Positions 46,078 to 52,363 of a stretch of 52,363 nucleotides of DNA are shown here, in pieces. The DNA comes from an uncultured Salinimicrobium sp. (GTDB lineage Bacteria > Bacteroidota > Bacteroidia > Flavobacteriales > Flavobacteriaceae), in NCBI GenBank assembly GCA_946887075.1, contig CAMPKA010000022.1, positions 1 through 52,363 of the forward strand, in the 5' to 3' direction. A program made the translations under genes and the position numbers. How positions within the stretch are numbered: position 1 is the first letter of the stretch; each line of letters opens with the position of its first letter. The notes under the pieces are model-generated. The model was not told the DNA's origin, made no database searches, and saw nothing but the letters and a program-made list of their open reading frames with translations.

Positions 46078-46758
46078 ATGATTTCCCATAAATACAAATG
46101 TATTTTTATACACATTTCGAAATGTGCTGGCACTTCTGTGGAATATGCATTGGGAGTAAAAATTGATAATCCGAGAGAACCTGATTTTTCCAACCTCTAT
46201 GGATGGAGTCAAGAATATAACATTTGGTTACAACATGCCACTCCTCAACAGCTTTTTGATCTGAAGTTAATTAATAGAGATATATGGGACACTTATTATA
46301 AATTTATTATTTACAGAAACTCCTGGTCTAGAGCATATTCTGATTATGAATATTTAAAGAAAACCTTTAATGTCAATGATACCTTTTGCAACTTCTTGAA
46401 CGCTAAAGGTGACTTTTTTGACTTTTTGGATATAAGAGGCAGAAGAGGTTTTGTAGGTGATCATCTAAATCTACAAAAGGATTATTTTTTTTTAGACGGT
46501 GAAAGAATTGATTATAATCGTGTGATAAATTTTGATAAGCTGGACCTGGGTCTTAATTTGGTCAGTCAGGACCTGAACATACCGCCACGTTTGTTTTCAC
46601 ACAAATTAAATAGTAGTTTCTCAAACAAACATTATTCCTATTTCTACAATACGCGAATGAAGAAAATGGTCAGGGACAAGTATAATGAAGATATCGTTTT
46701 CTTTAATTTTGCTTTTGAGGATAAGAAAAATTTTATTCAAAAATTAATAAAAGGATAG
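46078..46758 (+). CDS. carbohydrate sulfotransferase-like protein
   Basis: The 226-aa product has the PAPS-binding 5'-PSB motif (IFIHISKCAGTSVEYAL) near the N-terminus and a 3'-PB-like stretch (YKFIIYRNSWSRAYSDYEYL), as in the Sulfotransfer_2 family. The end is AT-rich and poorly conserved. It starts 1 bp after the ATPase stop, so it is co-transcribed with the exporter and most likely adds sulfate to the exported polysaccharide. PAPS synthesis genes are not in the window. Confidence 0.8.
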   Translation: MISHKYKCIFIHISKCAGTSVEYALGVKIDNPREPDFSNLYGWSQEYNIWLQHATPQQLFDLKLINRDIWDTYYKFIIYRNSWSRAYSDYEYLKKTFNVNDTFCNFLNAKGDFFDFLDIRGRRGFVGDHLNLQKDYFFLDGERIDYNRVINFDKLDLGLNLVSQDLNIPPRLFSHKLNSSFSNKHYSYFYNTRMKKMVRDKYNEDIVFFNFAFEDKKNFIQKLIKG

Positions 46759-46787
46759 AGTTGCATAGCCCATCCTTTGAGGCTGAA

Positions 46788-47783
46788 ATGGAAGAAAGAA
46801 TAATCTGCACAATAATAACAGGTGATTTTGCCCATTACGCACTGGCATTGCATGATTCTCTGGCCAGCCAGGATTCAGAAATCAATTTTGCAATATTTAT
46901 CAGTGGAGGAAAGATCTCGGAGGAACATCTAAACGTTCTACAGAAAAAGGAAAAATTAAAAATACTCCATTTTTCACAGTTGGAAAAATTTGGATTGGCT
47001 AAAGAATTAAATGAAAAATATGCTAACTCGTACCATGATGCTTTTCGATGGGGAATGAAACCCGTTTTCACGAACTTTCTTCTATCAGAAGGGTATGAAA
47101 AAGTTATTTATCTTGACAGCGATCTTTTTTTCTTTGGAAACTATGAATTTCTTTTTGAGGAATTGGATAGGTGTTCTGTTCTGTTGAGTCCCCACTGGAG
47201 AAGTTCGAACCCAAAGTTAGAATATTCAAACTTCGTCGATAATTTTAGAGATGGAATTTACAATGCCGGATTTTTTGGAGCTTCGAAGGGAGCGCGAAAA
47301 GCCTTAGATTGGTGGTCGCAAATGGTCTTGTTCAAATGTGAAGTAAGCAGAAAGGATGGTTACTACGTAGACCAACGGTATCTGGACATTTTACCAGTTT
47401 ATTTCAGAAATATAAAGCACCTTGAACATAGGGGATGTAATGTGGGTAACTGGAATCAAACGGAATGTAAAAGAGGGTTAAACGAACATGGCGAAGTCTT
47501 AATAAACGAAAAATTCCCCATTGTATTTATTCATTTCACCAATAGCTTATTAAGAGGAGTTTTGTTGGGAGGGGATAAGCTACTTATGCCACATCTGGAG
47601 GAGTACAGGAAAAGTTTATTGAAATATTCTCGAAAAGATATCATTGAAGAATTTTATTCACATGGGCAATTTGAAAAGCCAAGGAGCGAGAGGAATGGAC
47701 ATAAAGAAGTTCAAAATAAAACCAGTATTACTAATAAAATTAGAAGAAGGGTTATTGGTTTTGGAAAAAAATTTATGCGATGA
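46788..47783 (+). CDS. GT8-like glycosyltransferase
   Basis: The 331-aa product has a GT-A fold signature at the start (CTIITGDFAHYALALHDSLA), the DXD motif in VIYLDSDLFFFG, YNAGFFGASKGARKAL and FIHFTNS near the end, like GT8 family transferases. Its sugar cannot be told. ATG at 46788 is chosen; a TTG at 46761 with AAGGA upstream would add nine residues. It overlaps the next gene by 4 bp. Confidence 0.8.
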   Translation: MEERIICTIITGDFAHYALALHDSLASQDSEINFAIFISGGKISEEHLNVLQKKEKLKILHFSQLEKFGLAKELNEKYANSYHDAFRWGMKPVFTNFLLSEGYEKVIYLDSDLFFFGNYEFLFEELDRCSVLLSPHWRSSNPKLEYSNFVDNFRDGIYNAGFFGASKGARKALDWWSQMVLFKCEVSRKDGYYVDQRYLDILPVYFRNIKHLEHRGCNVGNWNQTECKRGLNEHGEVLINEKFPIVFIHFTNSLLRGVLLGGDKLLMPHLEEYRKSLLKYSRKDIIEEFYSHGQFEKPRSERNGHKEVQNKTSITNKIRRRVIGFGKKFMR

Positions 47784-48898
47784 ATATTGCCATTGTTTCT
47801 CCATCCAAAAGAGCTTATTCTGAAACCTTTATTCAGGCACATCAGGAATATTTAAAGGGTACGCTTTTTTTTTACTCCAATGGTGAGATACCGACTGAAG
47901 TTTCAGGAGATGTAATATACATTTCCAGAAAAAAAAGATTGCTTGACATCCTCAAGGGTCACTTCAATCTAAATCGTTTTTCTTTAACCGAGCAGGCGTT
48001 GATCACGTCTTTAAAGAAGAATAAAATCGATTTAATCTTCGCTGAATATGGCACAGCGGGGTTAAAAATGTTACCGGTTTGCAAGGAACTGGACTTGCCC
48101 CTTATTGTTCACTTTCATGGTTTTGATGCCAGTCGCCGGGACCTGGTGAATAATACTTCCATATACCAAAAATTATTTGCAGATGCCAGTTATGTTATAG
48201 TGGTGTCAAGAAAAATGGAAAAGGATCTACTGCGGTTTGGTTGCCCTAGGGAGAAACTCATATATAATGTTTATGGTCCCCGACAGGAATTTCTAAACGT
48301 CACACCTGATTTTTCCAGACCTCAATTTATAGCAATTGGGAGATTTGTCAATAAAAAAGCGCCCTATTATCTTATCCTTTCCTTTAAAGAAGTGATTAGA
48401 AAATTTCCTGAAGCTAAATTAATTATTGCGGGAGAAGGAGAGCTATTGAATACGTGCAAAAATCTTGTAAAGTATTATGGTCTCGAGGAAAACATATTAT
48501 TGGCGGGAGTCATTTCGAGGGATGAGTATCTTGGTTATCTTCAAGAATCAACGGCTATGGTTCAACATTCGATAACCGCAGATGATGGAGATAGTGAAGG
48601 GACTCCCGTAGCAATTCTTGAAGCTTCCGCTGCAGGAATACCGGTAATAGCAACAAAGCATGGCGGAATTCCTGATGTTATAATTGATAGGATAACTGGT
48701 TTTTTAGTTGACGAACATGATGTGCTTGCAATGGCAGATAGAATGGAGAAATTGCTGAAGGATAAACTCTTAGTAATGGAAATGGGGAAGGCTGGCAAGG
48801 AAAATATCAGGAAAAACTTTAGTTTGGCTGAACATATAAAGAAATTAGATGATCTGATTTGGAGTGCAATCGAAAAACATCAAAATAGAATTGATTAA
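47780..48898 (+). CDS. family 4 glycosyltransferase
   Basis: The 372-aa GT-B enzyme starts MNIAIVSPSKRAYSETFIQA, the usual acceptor-domain start (SETFI), and has IVHFHGFDASRRD. The donor domain has FIAIGRFVNKKAPYYLI, LIIAGEGELL and the EGTPVAILEASAAGIPVIATKHGGIPD EX7E-type motif. The start overlaps the previous stop (ATGA). Confidence 0.9.
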   Translation: MNIAIVSPSKRAYSETFIQAHQEYLKGTLFFYSNGEIPTEVSGDVIYISRKKRLLDILKGHFNLNRFSLTEQALITSLKKNKIDLIFAEYGTAGLKMLPVCKELDLPLIVHFHGFDASRRDLVNNTSIYQKLFADASYVIVVSRKMEKDLLRFGCPREKLIYNVYGPRQEFLNVTPDFSRPQFIAIGRFVNKKAPYYLILSFKEVIRKFPEAKLIIAGEGELLNTCKNLVKYYGLEENILLAGVISRDEYLGYLQESTAMVQHSITADDGDSEGTPVAILEASAAGIPVIATKHGGIPDVIIDRITGFLVDEHDVLAMADRMEKLLKDKLLVMEMGKAGKENIRKNFSLAEHIKKLDDLIWSAIEKHQNRID

Positions 48899-48967
48899 AT
48901 TTTTTCGTGGTTTCACTCTACCATCCAGTTTCTCAGGTTCACTAGGAATAAAAAATCCAGTATCACG

Positions 48968-50164
48968 TTGAAAATCCTTTATTTCACTCATTATGGAGCT
49001 CTGTATGGTGCCAATAAATCTTTACTTAATTTACTGGAAGGTCTTGAGGAATATAAATTTGGAGCCCTTGTAATAATACCTAGAGAAGGGGATTTCTCCA
49101 AAGCTCTTGAGCAAAAACAAATTCCATTCCTAATTTTTTCTTTCTCTTGGTGGTGTGGAGAAGAGAAGAAGCCCTATGGTGCCAAATGGAGGACTATTGT
49201 TGCTAATATAAAGAAGCGGAGGAAGTATCAGAGAGACCTGTTATTGAATAAAACGAGATTAGAGGTCCTTAATAAGCAAATAAACCATTACAACCCCGAT
49301 TTCGTTTTTTCAAATTCTTCAGTGTTCAATTTTGGATTGTTATACAGTCAAAGATACCGGATTCCACACATCTGGTGTCTGCGTGAAGCCCTTGAGCATT
49401 ATAGCTTTAAATGGTTTTATAGTGAACATTACGTCACAAGATCGTTTAACGCATCCGATATAGTAATAGCAGTTTCAAAATTTTTACAAGAGCGGTATAA
49501 AGTGAAACACCAAGTGAAAAACATTCAGGTGTTATATAACGGAGTTTTAAGCATTAAGAGGCTATTAAGGATAGATGAGAGGCGAAAAAATCCGTCAAAA
49601 TCCGATCATGAAGGTCTCATTTTTGGTGTTGTAGGGTTAATACATCCCAAGAAAGGACAACGAGAAGCAATTGAGGCATTTCATTTGGTGAAAAAGAAAT
49701 CTCCTAACAGCCGTTTATTAATCGTCGGGGAGGGAGATACCAGGGAACTGCAGGAATTAGTGAAATTTTTTGAACTGGAGAATTCTGTTGAATTTTGGGG
49801 ACACGTAAAAGATCCTTTTGAAGCTTTTTTAGAAATGGATGTAGCTCTAACATGTTCAAGAAATGAAGGATTGGGAAGAGTTACCTTAGAAGCTATGGCA
49901 ACAGCTTTACCGGTAATTGGTTATAATGAAGGTGGAACAAAAGAATTAATCTTGAATCATAAAACTGGTCTCCTTTATGAAGGTTCAAGTACAGATTTAG
50001 CTGAAAAAATGCTTTATCTTGTACGGAATCCCGATCATCGAAGGGAAATGGGAAAATTTGCCCGCACTATGTTTGAAAAAAATTATACCTCGGAAGTTTA
50101 TGCTAAGAATTTTGTGCAAATTATTGAAGAATTCAGGAGCAGCCAGCTAAGAAGTCGGATATAG
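48968..50164 (+). CDS. family 4 glycosyltransferase
   Basis: The 398-aa GT-B enzyme starts ILYFTHYGALYGANKSLLNL, with GVVGLIHPKKGQREAIEAF, LLIVGEGD and the donor-site NEGLGRVTLEAMATALPVIG. The start is TTG at 48968 with a 69-bp gap after the previous gene. It is followed 2 bp later by a GT2 gene. Confidence 0.9.
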   Translation: MKILYFTHYGALYGANKSLLNLLEGLEEYKFGALVIIPREGDFSKALEQKQIPFLIFSFSWWCGEEKKPYGAKWRTIVANIKKRRKYQRDLLLNKTRLEVLNKQINHYNPDFVFSNSSVFNFGLLYSQRYRIPHIWCLREALEHYSFKWFYSEHYVTRSFNASDIVIAVSKFLQERYKVKHQVKNIQVLYNGVLSIKRLLRIDERRKNPSKSDHEGLIFGVVGLIHPKKGQREAIEAFHLVKKKSPNSRLLIVGEGDTRELQELVKFFELENSVEFWGHVKDPFEAFLEMDVALTCSRNEGLGRVTLEAMATALPVIGYNEGGTKELILNHKTGLLYEGSSTDLAEKMLYLVRNPDHRREMGKFARTMFEKNYTSEVYAKNFVQIIEEFRSSQLRSRI

Positions 50165-50166
50165 AA

Positions 50167-50985
50167 ATGAAATCACCTCTAATTTCAATAATAACTGTCA
50201 ATTTAAACAACATTAATGGATTAAGAAAAACCATGTCCAGCGTTCTTGACCAGACATGGAAGGATTTCGAATATATAATAATTGATGGTGCATCCACAGA
50301 TAGTAGCAGAGACTTTGTTGCCATAAATCAAAGCGAATTGAGTTACTGGGTGAGTGAACCGGATAGTGGGATTTATAATGCTATGAACAAAGGTATCGCT
50401 AAAGCTAAGGGTGATTATTTATTTTTCTTGAACAGTGGAGACATTCTATTCAAACCCGCTACACTGGAAAATATTGCTCCACATTTGGGGCAAGCCGATG
50501 TGCTGTATGGAAACCTGGTGAAGATTTATCCCGATGGAAAAGAGGAGATCGACAAAGGAGTGGGAGGAAAAGGTATAAGTCTTCAAACATTTATTGATTA
50601 TAATCTTAATCATCAGGCAACATTTATAAAACGAAATCTATTTAAAACGTACGGCTTTTATGACGAAAACTTAAAGATCGTTTCAGACTGGAAGTTCTTT
50701 CTCATAGCTCTTGGACTTAATAACTCCAGAGTTCAATATGTAGACCTAGAAATCTCGAAGTTTGACATGACGGGTATGAGCAGTAATTTTTCCGAGCGAG
50801 ATGAAGAAAGGCGGAAGGTTATTAGAGAACTAATTCCAGTACCGGTCTATTTAGATTATTTAAAACTAAAGGAATGCAGGAACATTCTGAATTCTCCCAG
50901 AGTTCAACAATTTCTTGAGACAGATCAACAAAGAAGCCTTAGAAAATTACATTCAATAATTTTCCGACTGTTTTCAAAAACTTAA
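50167..50985 (+). CDS. family 2 glycosyltransferase
   Basis: The 272-aa GT-A enzyme has ISIITVNLNNINGLRKTMSS, IIIDGASTDSSRDF and the DSGIYNAMNKGIAKAKGDYL segment with SGD in place of a DXD, a common variant of WcaA-like GT2 enzymes. It starts at ATG 50167, 2 bp after the previous stop. Confidence 0.9.
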   Translation: MKSPLISIITVNLNNINGLRKTMSSVLDQTWKDFEYIIIDGASTDSSRDFVAINQSELSYWVSEPDSGIYNAMNKGIAKAKGDYLFFLNSGDILFKPATLENIAPHLGQADVLYGNLVKIYPDGKEEIDKGVGGKGISLQTFIDYNLNHQATFIKRNLFKTYGFYDENLKIVSDWKFFLIALGLNNSRVQYVDLEISKFDMTGMSSNFSERDEERRKVIRELIPVPVYLDYLKLKECRNILNSPRVQQFLETDQQRSLRKLHSIIFRLFSKT

Positions 50986-50999
50986 GATACCTTCAAGAT

Positions 51000-51917
51000 A
51001 TGCGATATCCTTTGGTTTCTATTATTATTCCCACTTACGACCGCGGGCAAATTATTAGTGAGGCTCTATACTCAGTACTTGCCCAAACATATAAAAATTG
51101 GGAATGCATTGTTGTAGATGATGGATCTCATGATCATACTCAAGAATTAATTAATTCCTTTCAGGAAAAGTGTAATCAAATTTCTTATCACAAAAGACCC
51201 GAAGCCCTTAAAAAGGGAGCGAGTGCATGCAGAAATTACGGCCTTAAATTATCTCAGGGAGAACTAATTCAATTTTTGGATTCGGACGATCTTTTGAGAA
51301 AAAATAAATTGGAGGAGCAGGTTAAGCTCTACTCAGGAGACCTGACGCTATTCACGTGTAAGTGGGGCGGTTTCGAAGAAACAAAAGATTTGGAGAAGCG
51401 CTTTAAGTATAAATATAACTCATACCGGAACTTTAAAAATGGAACAGACCTGCTTCAGACTTTCGGAGAAAAGGATGAATTTTTTCCTCCACATGTTTAT
51501 TTGACCCCTCGAGAACTCATAAAACTGGCAGGTGAATGGAATGAGGATCTCACTAATAATGATGATGCTGAATTTTTTACAAGGGTAATTCTTTCTGCTA
51601 CGAAAATCAAATTCACTTCAAAGACCTCAGTCTACTACAGATATTCAGGGTCGGATAAATTGAGTAGTTTTACCACCAAGGCGCGTGTTTTAAGTGCCAT
51701 AAACAGCTGGAAATTAATAGAAAGTCATATTCAGACGAACTACCCCGGAACGTCAGTTGATTATATAGAAAATGCGAAAAGATTTTTAAAAGAAACTATT
51801 CGGAAAGAATATCCAGAACTACTGGAAGAGGAACAATTATTTTTTAGAAAAAGGCCTGATTCCTTATTTGGAAAAGTAAAAAAACATGTTTTTCAATTTT
51901 GTGGAAGTAAACGTTGA
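51000..51917 (+). CDS. family 2 glycosyltransferase
   Basis: The 305-aa GT-A enzyme has VSIIIPTYDRGQIISEALYS, IVVDDGSHDHTQEL, and the DXD-type FLDSDDLLRKNKLEEQ. It starts at ATG 51000 after a 14-bp gap. Its C-terminus has no recognised extra domain. Confidence 0.9.
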   Translation: MRYPLVSIIIPTYDRGQIISEALYSVLAQTYKNWECIVVDDGSHDHTQELINSFQEKCNQISYHKRPEALKKGASACRNYGLKLSQGELIQFLDSDDLLRKNKLEEQVKLYSGDLTLFTCKWGGFEETKDLEKRFKYKYNSYRNFKNGTDLLQTFGEKDEFFPPHVYLTPRELIKLAGEWNEDLTNNDDAEFFTRVILSATKIKFTSKTSVYYRYSGSDKLSSFTTKARVLSAINSWKLIESHIQTNYPGTSVDYIENAKRFLKETIRKEYPELLEEEQLFFRKRPDSLFGKVKKHVFQFCGSKR

Positions 51918-51924
51918 TTAATAA

Positions 51925-52309
51925 ATGAGTGCAATCACAAAACAGAAATCGATATTGTTCAGGATTTGGACTTTTCCGGGGTATTGTGAAACCTTCCTTC
52001 TTTCGCAGGTCGCAATTGCTATTAAATCTGGTTACAGGGTCAAAATCCTTGTCGAAAATTTACAAAATCTGGACCGCGGAGTACATAAAGAAATTGTTGA
52101 ACAATACGACTTAAGGGAGAAAATTATTGTGGAAGATTACAATATTCCCGATACGAAAATTATCCGCTTTCTAAATGCCACCAGAATATTCATGAAATTT
52201 GTTGCTTATTCAGGTTTCCGCAGGTTTCTCGAAAAAAGTGACGGTACAATAATTAAAAAAATTTACCAGTTTAATTTTCTCAAAAAATTGAATGATTATG
52301 ATATTGTTC
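51925..52309 (+). CDS. partial family 4-like glycosyltransferase, cut by the contig end
   Basis: ATG at 51925 opens a frame read for about 128 codons to the end of genomic sequence. The N-terminus (IWTFPGYCETFLLSQVAIAI) resembles the acceptor domain start of GT4 enzymes (SETFI/ETFLL pattern, then VKILVENLQN). The donor domain is missing because the contig ends. Codons beyond 52309 translate adapter sequence and do not belong to the gene. Confidence 0.65.
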
Positions 52310-52363
52310 CTGTCTCTTATACCACATCTCCGAGCCCACGAGACACTGAGCGATCTCGTATGC
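52310..52363 (+). other. Illumina Nextera adapter read-through (sequencing artefact)
   Basis: The last 54 bases begin CTGTCTCTTATA, the Nextera transposase mosaic end, then CACATCT (one extra C before it) and CCGAGCCCACGAGAC. An 8-base index-like ACTGAGCG follows at 52345-52352, then ATCTCGTATGC, the start of the P7 tail. This order matches a Nextera library read-through. It is not organism DNA and marks a contig end. Confidence 0.96.

Noticed and set aside
52310..52363. Apparent C-terminal extension of the last frame (SPSPRDTERSRM-like)
   Set aside because: This is translated Nextera adapter and index sequence.
1..52363. CRISPR arrays, insertion sequences, prophage genes, rRNA and tRNA genes
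   Set aside because: None were seen: no regularly spaced repeats, no transposase or integrase motifs, and no tRNA-like pattern apart from the tmRNA ends.

Overview
The window looks like a chromosomal contig from a marine-type member of the Bacteroidota, most likely family Flavobacteriaceae. Four features point there: a SusC/SusD pair with a hybrid two-component regulator, repeated TAnnTTTG promoter -7 elements, a tmRNA without an encoded CCA, and weak ribosome binding sites with many TTG starts. The family assignment is inference. The last ~54 bases are not genomic: they match the Illumina Nextera read-through adapter, an 8-base index and the start of the P7 tail. The right edge is therefore a contig end, and the last gene is truncated there.

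Left part (1-12.5 kb) is housekeeping: tmRNA (minus strand, tag GEDNYALAA), two tiny overlapping membrane ORFs, an RsbRD-like histidine kinase, a saccharopine/lysine-type dehydrogenase, a class II (B12-dependent) ribonucleotide reductase, a membrane TolB-like/TPR protein, kdsA, a secreted NTF2-like protein, typA/bipA and a small YgjV-like membrane protein.

Surface polysaccharide section A (12.5-17.9 kb, plus strand) has a Wza-type export lipoprotein, a Wzc-type tyrosine autokinase with a Tyr-Gly tail, and gmd and fcl for GDP-L-fucose.

A complete fructan utilisation locus follows (18.0-33.4 kb). The minus-strand operon reads susC, susD, a GH32 lipoprotein, a LamG-GH32 lipoprotein, an MFS sugar porter and a PfkB fructokinase. 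A divergent hybrid two-component regulator with a periplasmic sugar-binding sensor lies beside it, and a convergent repeat-containing DUF4960-like lipoprotein is a likely surface glycan-binding protein. Expected flow: outer-membrane capture, extracellular or periplasmic cleavage of levan/inulin, fructose uptake by the MFS porter, phosphorylation, and induction by fructose through the hybrid sensor.

Surface polysaccharide section B (33.6-52.3 kb) becomes visibly AT-rich from about 36 kb. It has an AsnB-like amidotransferase, NeuA- and NeuC-like genes (no NeuB in the window), a pyruvyltransferase, many glycosyltransferases, a methyltransferase, a GT39-like membrane enzyme, a Wzm/Wzt-type ABC exporter and a sulfotransferase. 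The fructan locus thus sits between two blocks of polysaccharide biosynthesis genes.

I did not find a clearly undescribed multi-gene system. The strongest odd signals are the GH32 enzyme with NEPNG in place of NDPNG at the nucleophile motif, the nested fructan locus, the NeuC/NeuA pair without NeuB around a 230-bp gap, the two tiny membrane ORFs beside tmRNA, and the adapter at the contig end.
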